Shown here in pieces: positions 34,321-43,620 of a stretch of 64,000 nt of DNA. The translations under genes and the position numbers were made by a program. Position 1 is the first letter of the stretch. Each line of letters starts with the position of its first letter. The DNA lies in the NCBI RefSeq assembly GCF_022012395.1, contig NZ_JAKLTQ010000007.1:1-64000 (forward strand). Reading direction: 5' to 3'. Under the pieces are notes generated by a model that saw nothing but the letters and a program-made list of their open reading frames with translations, was not told the origin of the DNA and ran no database searches. The stretch comes from Arthrobacter hankyongi (GTDB taxonomy: Bacteria; Actinomycetota; Actinomycetes; Actinomycetales; Micrococcaceae).

Positions 34321-35103
34321 TTGACATCATTCGAACGCGGGCTGGCCATCCTGGCCGAGGTCGCGGCCGACGGTGACGCCACCGTCGATGCGGTCGCGGC
34401 CAAGCTCGGCATCCCGCAGAGCACCACCTACCGGTACTTCAAGACGCTCAAGGAGCGCGGCTTCGTCCAGGAGGACGGCGGCCGCTACCGGCCCGGGCGT
34501 GCCCTGCTGGAGCTCTCCGGCCGGCGCCATGTGCAGTCCTACCTGGCCGAAGTCGGCACCGCGGTGCTCAAGGACGTGGTCGATGCCGTGGGCGAGACCG
34601 CGGTGATGATCATCCGGGTGGGCACGCAGGCCATGTGCCTGCGGCGGGCCGAGCCGGAGAAATCGCTGAAGTACACCTTCGCCGTCAACGAGATGCTTCC
34701 GCTGCAGGCCGGGGCCGGACAGCGGATCCTGCTGGCCTGGGCGCCGGCGGACGTCGTCCGGCAGGTGCTGGACCGCCCGCTGCCGCGCTTCACCGACAAC
34801 ACGCCGGCGGCGGACCAGGTCCGCTCCGGCCTGCCGCAGATCCGTGCCACGGGCCGGGTGGTCTCGCGCGGCGAGCTGGATCCGGGCTCGGTCTCCGTGG
34901 CGGTCCCGGTGTTCTGCCGCGGCGAGGTGGTCTGCTCGCTCAACGTAGCCGGACCGGAAAGCCGCTGCGGCTCCAAGGCCTGGCTCAATTCGACCTTCCA
35001 GGCGCTCGAACAGGCCGCGCGGAACCTCACCGAGTCGCTCGAATCCGTGACCAGTTTCCAATCAACCAGAGAGATTGCCGATGCAGACCCAGACCGTCAC
35101 TGA
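34321..35103 (+). CDS. IclR-family transcriptional regulator
   Basis: A 260-residue regulator. The N-terminal winged HTH reads FERGLAILAEVAADGDATVD and IPQSTTYRYFKTLKERGFVQ; the C-terminal IclR effector domain follows with GQRILLAW and SVSVAVPVF. The start is a TTG at 34321 with GAGGAGG five bases upstream, better than the upstream ATG, which would add non-homologous residues. IclR proteins often sense aromatic acids. The 3' end overlaps the MIO-lyase gene by 23 bases, so it is likely the specific regulator of this cluster. Confidence 0.9.
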   Translation: MTSFERGLAILAEVAADGDATVDAVAAKLGIPQSTTYRYFKTLKERGFVQEDGGRYRPGRALLELSGRRHVQSYLAEVGTAVLKDVVDAVGETAVMIIRVGTQAMCLRRAEPEKSLKYTFAVNEMLPLQAGAGQRILLAWAPADVVRQVLDRPLPRFTDNTPAADQVRSGLPQIRATGRVVSRGELDPGSVSVAVPVFCRGEVVCSLNVAGPESRCGSKAWLNSTFQALEQAARNLTESLESVTSFQSTREIADADPDRH

Positions 35104-36760
35104 AACCCCCGTTGTCGTCGGCGCCGGCCGCGCAACGCTCGAGGACCTGATCCAGGTCGCCCGGTTCCGCCGGCCGGTGGAGGTATCCGGGGAGGTACCG
35201 GCCCGGATGGAGCCCAGCCGGGCCTGGCTCGGCGCCATAGTGGACCAGATGGAGGCCGGCGAGCCGACGGCGCCGATCTACAGCATCAACACCGGCTTCG
35301 GGTCGCTGGCCGGGCGCAAGGCGTTCGACCAAGCCTCCGATGCCGCCGAGCTCTCCCGCCGGCTGGTGCTCTCCAACGCCGCCGGCGTCGGCCGGTACGT
35401 GGACGAGGAGGTGGTCCGGGCCACGATGTTCATCCGGATGGTGAGCCTGGCCCAGGGCCATTCCGGCGTCCGGCACGAAATCCTGGACACCCTGGCCGGA
35501 ATGCTCAACCGGGGCGTGTACCCTGCCATCCCCGAATACGGCTCGCTGGGCGCCTCGGGGGACCTGATTCCGCTGGCGCACGTGGCCATCGTCATGACCC
35601 GCTCGCACACCGGCGCGGACGAGGAACTGGATTCCGGCGAGGCCTTCCTGGACGGCGCCGTCGTCAGCGGCAAGGCGGCCATGGCCGCCGCCGGGCTGGA
35701 CCGGCTGCCGCTGGGTGCCAAGGACGGGCTGGCCCTGCTCAACGGCACGTCCTTCTCCTGCGCGCAGGCCGCCCTGGCGCTCTTCGATGCGCAGAACCTG
35801 CTGGAGAGCGCGCAGGTGACCGCCGCCATGACCATCGAGGCGCTGATGGGCTTCGGTGACGCCTTCATTGCCGAACTGCACGAGGCCCGTGGCCAGAAGG
35901 GACAGATCGAGGTGGCCGCCCGGATCCGGCAACTGCTGGCCGGCAGCACCCTGGTCGACGGCAGCGCCGATACCGACCCGGTCCGCCAGCCGCCGCAGGA
36001 TGCCTACTCGCTGCGCTGCGTGCCGCAGGTCTTCGGCCCGATCAAGGACACCCTCGACTTCGCCGCCGGGATCATCGGCAACGAGATCAACGCCGCGACC
36101 GACAACCCGCTGATCTTCCCCGCACTGCCGGCCAGCCGGAGGCTCAAGGCCGTCTCCGGCGGCAATTTCCACGCCGAGTATGTGGCGTTCGTCGCGGACT
36201 TCATTTCGATCGTGGTCACCGAAATCGGCAACATCACCGAACGGCGCCTGTTCCGGCTCGACGACGGCACGCTGAACCGGGGCCTGCCGGACATGCTCAT
36301 CGACAGTGACCAGACCGGCATCGACTGCGGCTATATGCTCCCGCAGTACCTGGCCGCGGCGCTGGTCTCGGACTCGAAGACGCTGTCGCACCCGGACAGC
36401 GTGGACTCGATCCCGACCTGCGCCAACCAGGAGGACCATGTCTCGATGGCCAACAACGCCGGACGGCACGCCCGGCAGGTGGTCGCCAATATCGAAACGG
36501 TCGTCGGGATCGAGCTGCTGATGGCCTGCCAGGCCTTGGAGCTGCGGCTGGCCCGGCCGGAGACCGCCTCGGCCACGCTGGCGCCGGCCAGCCGGGCCGT
36601 GCTGGAGATGGTGCGATCCACCAAGTCCGCCGACGGCCGGCCGGTGGACCACATCCGCCGCGACGTGGTGCTGTATCCGCGGGTGCGCACGGCGCTGGAG
36701 CTGGTGCACAGCGGCGCCGTCGTCGACGCCGCCGGGCGCGCGCTGGACGCGCAGGAATAG
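35081..36760 (+). CDS. MIO-type aromatic amino-acid ammonia-lyase (HAL-like, altered specificity residue)
   Basis: A 559-residue HAL/PAL-superfamily lyase that removes ammonia from an amino acid to give an acrylate. The MIO-forming Ala-Ser-Gly is at 158-160 (GSLGASGDLIPLAH). Catalytic Tyr67 (YSINTGFG), LLNGT, YSLRC, GGNFHAE and the HAL-type Glu in NQEDHVSM are all present. Where HutH has LVLSHAAGVG, this protein has LVLSNAAGVG: the imidazole-contacting His is Asn99, so free histidine may not be the substrate. It is longer than HutH (about 510). It overlaps the IclR gene. A TTG two codons earlier is possible. Confidence 0.85.
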   Translation: MQTQTVTETPVVVGAGRATLEDLIQVARFRRPVEVSGEVPARMEPSRAWLGAIVDQMEAGEPTAPIYSINTGFGSLAGRKAFDQASDAAELSRRLVLSNAAGVGRYVDEEVVRATMFIRMVSLAQGHSGVRHEILDTLAGMLNRGVYPAIPEYGSLGASGDLIPLAHVAIVMTRSHTGADEELDSGEAFLDGAVVSGKAAMAAAGLDRLPLGAKDGLALLNGTSFSCAQAALALFDAQNLLESAQVTAAMTIEALMGFGDAFIAELHEARGQKGQIEVAARIRQLLAGSTLVDGSADTDPVRQPPQDAYSLRCVPQVFGPIKDTLDFAAGIIGNEINAATDNPLIFPALPASRRLKAVSGGNFHAEYVAFVADFISIVVTEIGNITERRLFRLDDGTLNRGLPDMLIDSDQTGIDCGYMLPQYLAAALVSDSKTLSHPDSVDSIPTCANQEDHVSMANNAGRHARQVVANIETVVGIELLMACQALELRLARPETASATLAPASRAVLEMVRSTKSADGRPVDHIRRDVVLYPRVRTALELVHSGAVVDAAGRALDAQE

Positions 36761-37128
36761 GCGGACAAAGCCTGCCGGGCGGCTGGCGGAAAAACCCATC
36801 GGCCGTCCGGTAAATCAATAACCTCAAGAAATTCCCCGCGGAGCTACACGCCCAAAAATATAATCCATCAATTTACCGGGCACGGCTTTGAAATAGGCTT
36901 TTCCGCCTTACCCCCGGGCGCTTCGCCGCGCCCAGATTTCATAGATAACCGCAGGTCAAGTGCGAATTTCAAGATTGAAAAACATGGTTACTGGAATGAA
37001 ATAATCCGGGGTTGTGGCACGGCTCACTTTATCCTTATGCTGGGGACAATTCGGGACGTAAATACTTTTTCCGAATACCCGCCATCAAGCTTTCCGCAGA
37101 TCAGATGATTATCCAGGAGTGTAGGAAA
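36761..37128 (+). promoter_or_regulatory. AT-rich 368-base leader ahead of the transporter-oxidase operon
   Basis: No gene. The base composition is clearly more AT-rich than all neighbours. It contains a perfect TATAAT (36859-36864) and, further on, TTGAAA (36975-36980) followed about 19 bases later by AATAAT, either of which could be promoter parts. Nine-base complementary arms CCGGTAAAT (36807-36815) and ATTTACCGG (36871-36879) could close a large stem. This is a candidate regulatory leader or attenuator, not a recognised riboswitch. Confidence 0.5.
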
Positions 37129-38049
37129 ATGGCTCTTTCGGCTCTCACCGCCCGCAAGCCCATCCTGGCCACCGCGGCCCTGGCCGCAGCGCTGGCACTG
37201 GCCGGCTGCGCCGGCACCGCCGACGCCGGCAGCGGGTCCACCGCGGCGGCCACCGAAGCTGCACCCGGGGCAAAGGCGCCCCTGTTCGCCGAACTGCCCG
37301 AGGACATCCAGAAGGCCGGCAAGATCAACGTGGCCAGCAATGTCGAGTACCCGCCGTTCGAATCCTTCGACACCGACGGCACCACGATCGTCGGCATCGA
37401 CCGCGACATCGCCGACGAGCTGGAGAAGCAGCTGGGCGTGACGCTGGAGTTCAACAACATCGCCTTCGACGCGATCATCCCGGGCCTGGCCGCGGACCGC
37501 TACGACATGGCCATGTCCGCGATGTCCGACACGGTCGAGCGGCAGAAGCAGGTGGACTTCGTCGACTACTTCTCCGCCGGCGGCGGCATCATGACGTCCA
37601 CCGCCAACGCAGCCAGCCTCAAGACCCTGGACGACCTGTGCGGCAAGTCGGTGGGCATCGTCAAGGGCACCACCGAGGATGCCGACGCCGCCGAACAGTC
37701 CGAGAAGTGCAAGACCGCCGGCAAGGACCCGCTGCAGACCACCATCTACGCCGGCCAGAACCAGGCCGTACTGGCGGTGCAGAGCGGACGCGTGGATGCC
37801 TTCCTGGTCGATTCGACCTCCGGCTCGGTGATCGCCGCGGAAAGCAAGGGCCAGCTGGTCCAGGGTCCGCGCTACCAGGACCTGGCCTTCGGCATCGTCT
37901 TCCCCAAGGACAGCGACCAGCTCACCGCAGCGGTCCAGAAGGCGATGGGCGCGCTCAAGGCCGACGGCAGCTATGAGAAGATCCTGGCCAAGTACGACAT
38001 GGCCGACCATGCCATGAAGGACTTCCCGGTCAACGGGGTCAAGAAGTGA
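37129..38049 (+). CDS. polar amino-acid ABC transporter substrate-binding lipoprotein
   Basis: A 306-residue lipoprotein. Signal peptide with lipobox LAGC around residues 22-25, then a type-3 solute-binding domain: [54 protein letters not shown]. It captures an amino-acid-like ligand outside the membrane. The start at 37129 gives the proper signal peptide. It is the first gene of the operon; its stop overlaps the permease start (GTGA). Confidence 0.9.
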   Translation: MALSALTARKPILATAALAAALALAGCAGTADAGSGSTAAATEAAPGAKAPLFAELPEDIQKAGKINVASNVEYPPFESFDTDGTTIVGIDRDIADELEKQLGVTLEFNNIAFDAIIPGLAADRYDMAMSAMSDTVERQKQVDFVDYFSAGGGIMTSTANAASLKTLDDLCGKSVGIVKGTTEDADAAEQSEKCKTAGKDPLQTTIYAGQNQAVLAVQSGRVDAFLVDSTSGSVIAAESKGQLVQGPRYQDLAFGIVFPKDSDQLTAAVQKAMGALKADGSYEKILAKYDMADHAMKDFPVNGVKK

Positions 38050-39008
38050 CCCGGACCGCCCCGGACCGGCTGGACGAGGACCTGCCGGTCCTGCCGGCCC
38101 GGTACACCGGCCGCTGGGTGGCGGCCGTGGTGGTGGCCGGTGCCGCCGTGATGATCGTGTACGCGATGTTCACCAACGAGCGCTTCCAGTGGGACGTGGT
38201 GGGCCAGTACCTGTTCGCCCCTCCGGTGCTGTCGGGGCTGCTGAACACCCTGCTGCTCACCGCCGTGTCCATGGCCATCGGCATTGTGCTGGGCATCGCC
38301 GTCGCCGTCTGCCGGCTCTCGGCCAACCCGATCCTGTCCTGCGCCGCCTGGGCCTACTCCTGGTTCTTCCGCGGCACCCCGCTGATGGTCCAGCTGCTGT
38401 TCTGGTTCTTCATGGCGGCCCTGGTACCGAAGATCGTCCTGGGCATCCCGTTCGGGCCCAGCTTCTTCGAGATCCAGACCAACGCGGTGATCTCGCCCTT
38501 TACCGCCGCGCTGCTCGGGCTGAGCCTGAACGAAGGCGCGTACATGGGCGAGATCGTCCGCTCGGGCATCCGGGCCATCTCCAAGGGACAGACCGAGGCC
38601 GCCAAGGCCATCGGCATGTCCCGGGCCCAGACCATGCGCCGGGTGGTGCTGCCCCAGGCCATGCGGGTGATCATCCCGCCGACGGGCAACGAGACCATCG
38701 GCATGCTCAAGTACACCTCGCTGGTGATCGTGATCGGCTACAGCGAGCTGCTGACCTCGGTCTCGATCATCTACTCGCGCACCTTCCAGACCATCCCGCT
38801 GCTGATCGTGGCCGCCATCTGGTACCTGGCCGTCACGGCGGTGCTGTCCGTGGGCCAGTACTACGTCGAACGCCACTTCGAGCGGGGCTTCTCGCCGGTG
38901 CGCCCGGTCCGGGCCGGCAGGAATTCCGGCCGGCCGTCGGGACCCGCCCCGGCGGTGCCCGCTGCGGCCGCCGCCTCCCCCGCCGTCGAACTGGAGAGAC
39001 TGAAATGA
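38046..39008 (+). CDS. polar amino-acid ABC transporter permease
   Basis: A 320-residue HisMQ-type permease with about five helices. [20 protein letters not shown] and the EAA-loop region [20 protein letters not shown] are typical, with [15 protein letters not shown] marking the amino-acid family. It starts at GTG 38046 inside the previous stop and overlaps the ATPase gene by four bases. A Pro/Ala-rich cytoplasmic tail of about 30 residues is unusual. Confidence 0.9.
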   Translation: MTRTAPDRLDEDLPVLPARYTGRWVAAVVVAGAAVMIVYAMFTNERFQWDVVGQYLFAPPVLSGLLNTLLLTAVSMAIGIVLGIAVAVCRLSANPILSCAAWAYSWFFRGTPLMVQLLFWFFMAALVPKIVLGIPFGPSFFEIQTNAVISPFTAALLGLSLNEGAYMGEIVRSGIRAISKGQTEAAKAIGMSRAQTMRRVVLPQAMRVIIPPTGNETIGMLKYTSLVIVIGYSELLTSVSIIYSRTFQTIPLLIVAAIWYLAVTAVLSVGQYYVERHFERGFSPVRPVRAGRNSGRPSGPAPAVPAAAAASPAVELERLK

Positions 39009-39772
39009 ATGATCCGATCGTCAGCGCCCGCGGCGTGCGCAAGTCCTTCGGCCATGTCGAGGTGCTCAAGGACATCAGCCTGGACGTGCACGCCGGCGAG
39101 GTCGCCTGCCTGCTCGGCCCCTCCGGCTCCGGCAAGAGCACCTTCCTGCGCTGCATCAACCATCTGGAGAAGATCGACGGCGGCCAGCTGTGGGTGCACG
39201 GCGAACGGATCGGCTACCGGCGTGCCGGCGGCAGGCTGCGCGAACTGAAGGAACACGAGACCTCGCGCCAGCGTGCCTCGGTGGGCATGGTGTTCCAGCA
39301 GTTCAACCTGTTCCCGCACCGCACCGCGCTGGAGAACGTCATCGAAGGCCCGCTCATCGTGCAGCGCCGGCCCAAAGCCGAGGTCCGGGCCGAAGGCATG
39401 GCGCTGCTGGAGCGGGTGGGGCTGGCGGACAAGCACAGCCACTATCCCGGCCAGCTCTCCGGCGGCCAGCAGCAGCGGGTGGCGATCGCCCGGGCGCTGG
39501 CCCTGAAACCCTCGGTGATGCTCTTCGACGAACCGACCTCGGCGCTGGACCCCGAGCTGGTCGGCGAGGTGCTGGACGTGATGGTGCAACTGGCCGCCTC
39601 GGGCATGACCATGATCGTGGTCACCCACGAGATGGGCTTCGCCAAGGAAGTCGGCGATGTCGTGCACTTCATGGCCGACGGCAGCCTGGTCGAAAGCGGC
39701 GATCCCCGGCAGGTGCTCGAAGACCCCCGCGAGGCCCGCACCCAGGCCTTCCTGTCCAAGGTGCTGGCATGA
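39005..39772 (+). CDS. polar amino-acid ABC transporter ATPase
   Basis: A 255-residue GlnQ/HisP-type ATPase: Walker [10 protein letters not shown]-loop [10 protein letters not shown], signature LSGGQQQR, Walker [13 protein letters not shown] and H-loop VVTHEM. Together with the two preceding genes it forms a complete importer. The length and motifs are standard. ATGA overlaps on both sides. Confidence 0.95.
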   Translation: MNDPIVSARGVRKSFGHVEVLKDISLDVHAGEVACLLGPSGSGKSTFLRCINHLEKIDGGQLWVHGERIGYRRAGGRLRELKEHETSRQRASVGMVFQQFNLFPHRTALENVIEGPLIVQRRPKAEVRAEGMALLERVGLADKHSHYPGQLSGGQQQRVAIARALALKPSVMLFDEPTSALDPELVGEVLDVMVQLAASGMTMIVVTHEMGFAKEVGDVVHFMADGSLVESGDPRQVLEDPREARTQAFLSKVLA

Positions 39773-41196
39773 GCGCGGTACCCTCGCTCTCCGCCCCGGA
39801 CCCGGTGCTGCGCTCCGGCGGCAGCGCGCCGGAGCGCAATCCCGCGGTCACGGCACTGCAGCAGGCGCTGGGTGCCAAGGTCGCCGTCGACCTCCAGACC
39901 CGGACGAGCCGGTCACGGGACCGCTCGCACCTGCCGCACGGGGTGGCGGACGCCGTCGTCCGCTGCGCATCGACCGAGGACGTCGCCGCCGCGGTGCGGA
40001 TCTGCGCCGCCCACGGTGTCCCGGTGGTGCCGATCGGCGCCGGCACCGGGCTCGAAGGCGGCGCCAACGCCCGCCCCGGCTGGGTCAGCATCGATCTGTC
40101 GCCGATGGACCGGATCCTGCGCCTGGGCCCGGCGGACCTGGACGCCACGGTCCAGGCGGGCGTGCTGAAAAGCCAGCTGAACGCCGCCCTCGAACCGCTG
40201 GGACTGTGGTTCCCGGCCGGGCCCGGGGTGGACGCGAGCTTCGGCGGGATGGCCTCGACCTCGGCCAGCGGCACCATGGCGGTGCGCTACGGGACCCTGC
40301 GCGAGAACGTGCTGGGCCTGACCGTCGTGCTGGCCAGCGGTCAGGTCGTCCGCACCGGCGGCCGGGCCCGCAAGTCCGCCGCCGGGTACGACCTGACCCG
40401 CCTGTTCGTGGGCGCCGAGGGCACGCTCGGGATCATCACCGAGGTGACGGTGCGCCTGCACGGACAGCCCGAGGCCGTCTCCGCGGCCGTCTGCAGCTTC
40501 CCCACGCTGGCGGACGCCACCCTGGTGGTGCAGGAGGCGGTCCAGGCCGGGATCCCCGTGGCCCGGGTGGAACTGCTCGATGAAGCCATGGTGGCGGCGG
40601 TCAACGCGTATTCGGCGACCGGGCTGCCGGAAGCGGCGGCGCTGTTCTTCGAGTTCCACGGCACGCCCCGGTCCGTGCAGGAACAGGCCGGGCAGCTGCG
40701 CGAGATCGCCGCGGCCCACGGCGGCACCGGCTTCGATGCCGCCGTGGGGCCGCAGGAACGGGACCGGCTCTGGCAGGCACGCACCGACGTGCTGCCCTCC
40801 TGCCAGGCGCTGCTGGCGGGCTCCGTCACCTGGTCCACCGACGTCTGCGTGCCGATCTCCCGGCTCGCCGAGTGCATCACCGCCACCCAGGCCGACATCG
40901 CCGCCTCCGGCGTCACCGCACCGATCGCCGGGCACGCCGGGGACGGCAACTTCCATCTGGCCTTCGTGCTGGCCCCGGACGACGAGCAGGCGCATGCCGC
41001 GGCGGCCGGAGTCAACGAACGCATGGTGGCACGCGCGCTGGCCATGGGCGGCACCTGCACCGGGGAACACGGCATCGGGATGGGCAAACTCGCGGCCCTG
41101 GCCGCCGAACACGGCCCCGGTGTGCAGGTCATGGCCGCGGTCAAGGCGGCCCTGGACCCGCAGCACATCCTGAACCCGGGAAAGGTCCTGGCATGA
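39769..41196 (+). CDS. FAD-linked 2-hydroxyacid dehydrogenase (GlcD/D-lactate dehydrogenase family)
   Basis: A 475-residue VAO/PCMH flavoprotein. FAD-binding half: [15 protein letters not shown] (residues 84-98), [39 protein letters not shown]. The C-terminal half carries the metal motif HAGDGNFH and [13 protein letters not shown]. It oxidises D-2-hydroxyacids (lactate, glycolate or aryl analogues) to 2-oxoacids with a quinone or cytochrome acceptor. Coupled by ATGA to the ABC ATPase and to the FMN oxidase. Encoded beside an L-type oxidase, it suggests both enantiomers are used. Confidence 0.9.
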   Translation: MSAVPSLSAPDPVLRSGGSAPERNPAVTALQQALGAKVAVDLQTRTSRSRDRSHLPHGVADAVVRCASTEDVAAAVRICAAHGVPVVPIGAGTGLEGGANARPGWVSIDLSPMDRILRLGPADLDATVQAGVLKSQLNAALEPLGLWFPAGPGVDASFGGMASTSASGTMAVRYGTLRENVLGLTVVLASGQVVRTGGRARKSAAGYDLTRLFVGAEGTLGIITEVTVRLHGQPEAVSAAVCSFPTLADATLVVQEAVQAGIPVARVELLDEAMVAAVNAYSATGLPEAAALFFEFHGTPRSVQEQAGQLREIAAAHGGTGFDAAVGPQERDRLWQARTDVLPSCQALLAGSVTWSTDVCVPISRLAECITATQADIAASGVTAPIAGHAGDGNFHLAFVLAPDDEQAHAAAAGVNERMVARALAMGGTCTGEHGIGMGKLAALAAEHGPGVQVMAAVKAALDPQHILNPGKVLA

Positions 41197-42443
41197 AACT
41201 CTCCCGCGCCCTGGCCATGGTCTCGCTCCGGATCCCGGCGCCTCGGTCCGCAGCCCAGGCCCTGGCCCGCTGCCACACCGTCGATGACCTGCGGCGGCTG
41301 GCCGCCCGCCGGCTGCCCCGGTCGGTCATGGACTATATCGACGGCGGGGCCGACGCCGAGCAGAGCCTGGCCGACAATACCGCGGCCTTCGCCCGGTACC
41401 GGTTCACGCCGTCGGTGCTGGCCGACGTCAGCGCACCGGACACCGGGACCACCATCCTGGGCCGGCCGGCTGCCGCACCGCTGGGCTTCGCCCCCACCGG
41501 CTACACCCGGATGATCAGCCCCGACGGCGAACCCGCGGTGGCCCGCGCGGCCGCCGCGGCCGGCCTGCCCTACGCGCTCTCCACCATGGCCACCGCGTCG
41601 CTGGAGGAACTGGCCGCGGGCCCGGCGGCCGACCGCTGGTTCCAGCTGTATGTCTGGAAGGACCGGGCCAAAACCTTCGAACTGGTCCGCCGCGCGGCCG
41701 ACGCCGGCTACCGTGTGCTGGAGCTCGCCGTGGACACCGCGGTGCCCGGCAACCGGCTGCGGGATGTCCGCAACGGCTTCACCATCCCGCCGCGGCTGAC
41801 CGCCGGCAGCCTGCTGGACATCGGGGCCAAGCCGGGCTACTGGACCCGCCTGCTGCGGGCCCCGGACCTGGAGTTCGCCAACCTGGCCGACAGCCCGGAT
41901 GGCCCCGGCTATACCATCGAGAATATCGGCGCCCAGTTCGACCCCGCGGTGACCTGGTCCGAGCTGGCCGCGCTGCGGGCCGCCTGGCCCGGCCGGCTGC
42001 TGCTCAAAGGTCCGGTCGGTCCGTCCGACGCCGTGCGCGCCCGCGACCTGGGCGTGGACGGCGTGCACCTGTCCAACCACGGCGGCCGCCAGCTGGACCG
42101 CACGGTGGCGCCGGCCGACCTGATCGCCCCGGTGCGGCAGGCCGCCGGCGCGGACTTCGCCATCGTCGTGGACTCCGGCATCCGGCACGGCGCCGACATT
42201 GCCGCCGCCCTCGCCCTGGGCGCGGACCTGGCGATGGTCGGCCGGCCCTATCTCTGGGCGCTGGCCGCCGCCGGCGAACCCGGCGTCGCCCGGCTGGCCG
42301 AACTGCTGACCGGCCAGTTCCGGCGGACCATGGCACTGCTGGGTGTGGCCAGCGTGGCCGAACTGCGCCGCCGCGGCCCGCAGCTGCTCGCCGGCGCCGG
42401 CGGGCCGGTGCTGCCCGCCGACCTCCTGCCCGTCCTCCCCTGA
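41193..42443 (+). CDS. FMN-dependent alpha-hydroxyacid oxidase/dehydrogenase
   Basis: A 416-residue TIM-barrel flavoenzyme of the lactate/mandelate/glycolate oxidase family. PRSVMDYIDGGADAE near the N-terminus, WFQLYVWKDR, LLLKGPVG with the FMN-site Lys and the catalytic segment VHLSNHGGRQLDRTV with active-site His and Arg. It oxidises L-2-hydroxyacids to 2-oxoacids. Overlap of four bases with the FAD dehydrogenase gene implies matched expression. Aryl substrates are inferred from context. Confidence 0.9.
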   Translation: MKLSRALAMVSLRIPAPRSAAQALARCHTVDDLRRLAARRLPRSVMDYIDGGADAEQSLADNTAAFARYRFTPSVLADVSAPDTGTTILGRPAAAPLGFAPTGYTRMISPDGEPAVARAAAAAGLPYALSTMATASLEELAAGPAADRWFQLYVWKDRAKTFELVRRAADAGYRVLELAVDTAVPGNRLRDVRNGFTIPPRLTAGSLLDIGAKPGYWTRLLRAPDLEFANLADSPDGPGYTIENIGAQFDPAVTWSELAALRAAWPGRLLLKGPVGPSDAVRARDLGVDGVHLSNHGGRQLDRTVAPADLIAPVRQAAGADFAIVVDSGIRHGADIAAALALGADLAMVGRPYLWALAAAGEPGVARLAELLTGQFRRTMALLGVASVAELRRRGPQLLAGAGGPVLPADLLPVLP

Positions 42444-42460
42444 CCTCCGGAAGGAAGCTG

Positions 42461-43609
42461 ATGAACGTACCAGCTGCCAGTCCCGTCCCGGCACTGGCCC
42501 CGCCCGGCGGCACGGCCCCGCAGCCGCGCCCCGGCATCGCCGCGCTGCCCAGCTACTCCCGCTCCGCCGCCAAGTCGCGCGTGCGCTGGATCGCGTCCTC
42601 GAACGAGACCCCGGCACCGCCCTCGCCGGCAGTGCAGGCGGCCATCACCGCGGCCGGGGCCGGCGCCAACCGGTACCCGAGCCTGGCCGGCGACCAGCTG
42701 GTCGCCGCGGTCGCGGCCCGGCTGGGCCTCGACGCCGGGCAGGTGGTGGCCGGCGCCGGCTCGCTGGCCCTGCTGCAGCTGCTGCTCACCGTTTACACCG
42801 GTCCGGGGGACGAAGTGGTCTATGCCTGGCGCAGCTACGAGGCCTACCCGATCCTCACCGGCGTGGCCGGCGCCACCGCCGTCGAAATCCCACTGGCCCC
42901 CGGCGCCCGGCACGATCTGCCGGCCATGGCCGCCGCCCTGACCCCCGCGGCCCGCGCGGTGATTGTGTGCAGCCCGAACAACCCGACCGGCACCGTGGTC
43001 CGCCACGATGACCTGCTGCGGTTCCTGCAGCAGGTCCCCCCGCACGTGCTGGTCATCCTGGACGAGGCCTACCGGGAGTTCGCCCGGCCGGAACACGACG
43101 CGGCGGCGCTGCTGGCCGATCATCCCAACCTGGTGATCCTGCGGACCTTCTCCAAGGCCTACGGGCTGGCCGGGCTCCGCGCCGGCTACCTGGCCGCCTC
43201 CGCAGACATCGCGGGCATGCTCCGGCGGGCCGCCCCGCCGTTCCCGCTCAGCCTGGTCACCGAGGCCGCGGCCGTGGCCGCCTGGGCCGAGCCCGCCCGG
43301 ACCGCCCGGATGGTGGCCGGGATCGTGGCCGAACGGGACCGGCTGGCCGGCGAGCTGCGCCACCGGGGCATTCCGGTGCCGCCCAGCGGCGGGAACTTCC
43401 TGTGGATTCCGGCCGGCGAGCTCGCCCTCGACCTGGAAGCCGCCTGCCTGACCCATTCGGTCTCCGTGCGGGCCTTCGCCGGCGACGGCGTCCGGGTGAC
43501 GATCGTGGGCCGCGAAGCGTCGACGGCGGTGCTCGCCGCCGTCGACGCCGTCCCCGGCCTGGCCTTCCCCGACCTTGACCGCCGCCCGGCCGCCGCCGGG
43601 ACAGAGTGA
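42461..43609 (+). CDS. HisC-like class I/II aminotransferase
   Basis: A 382-residue PLP enzyme. SPNNPTGTVV, VLVILDEAYREFA and the PLP-Lys loop LRTFSKAYGLAGLRAGYL match histidinol-phosphate/aromatic aminotransferases. In this operon it would connect the 2-oxoacids made by the two oxidases with the amino acid used by the lyase, or the reverse. GGAAGGA precedes the ATG. HisC of the histidine pathway would sit with his genes, which are absent here. Confidence 0.9.
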   Translation: MNVPAASPVPALAPPGGTAPQPRPGIAALPSYSRSAAKSRVRWIASSNETPAPPSPAVQAAITAAGAGANRYPSLAGDQLVAAVAARLGLDAGQVVAGAGSLALLQLLLTVYTGPGDEVVYAWRSYEAYPILTGVAGATAVEIPLAPGARHDLPAMAAALTPAARAVIVCSPNNPTGTVVRHDDLLRFLQQVPPHVLVILDEAYREFARPEHDAAALLADHPNLVILRTFSKAYGLAGLRAGYLAASADIAGMLRRAAPPFPLSLVTEAAAVAAWAEPARTARMVAGIVAERDRLAGELRHRGIPVPPSGGNFLWIPAGELALDLEAACLTHSVSVRAFAGDGVRVTIVGREASTAVLAAVDAVPGLAFPDLDRRPAAAGTE

Positions 43610-43620
43610 GGAGCACCAGC

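Noticed and set aside
35081-36760. Calling the lyase plain histidine ammonia-lyase (hutH)
   Set aside because: The substrate-contacting His is Asn and no other hut gene is linked, so the specific name is not supported.
35027-36799. 590-residue ORF opposite the MIO lyase
   Set aside because: Antisense shadow of a gene with complete catalytic motifs.
36859-36864. Perfect TATAAT as the main promoter of the transporter operon
   Set aside because: No acceptable -35 box at 16-18 bases upstream; kept only as a possible element.
40341-42617. 758-residue antisense ORF over the two hydroxyacid oxidases
   Set aside because: Spans two real genes in the opposite direction, no recognisable domain.
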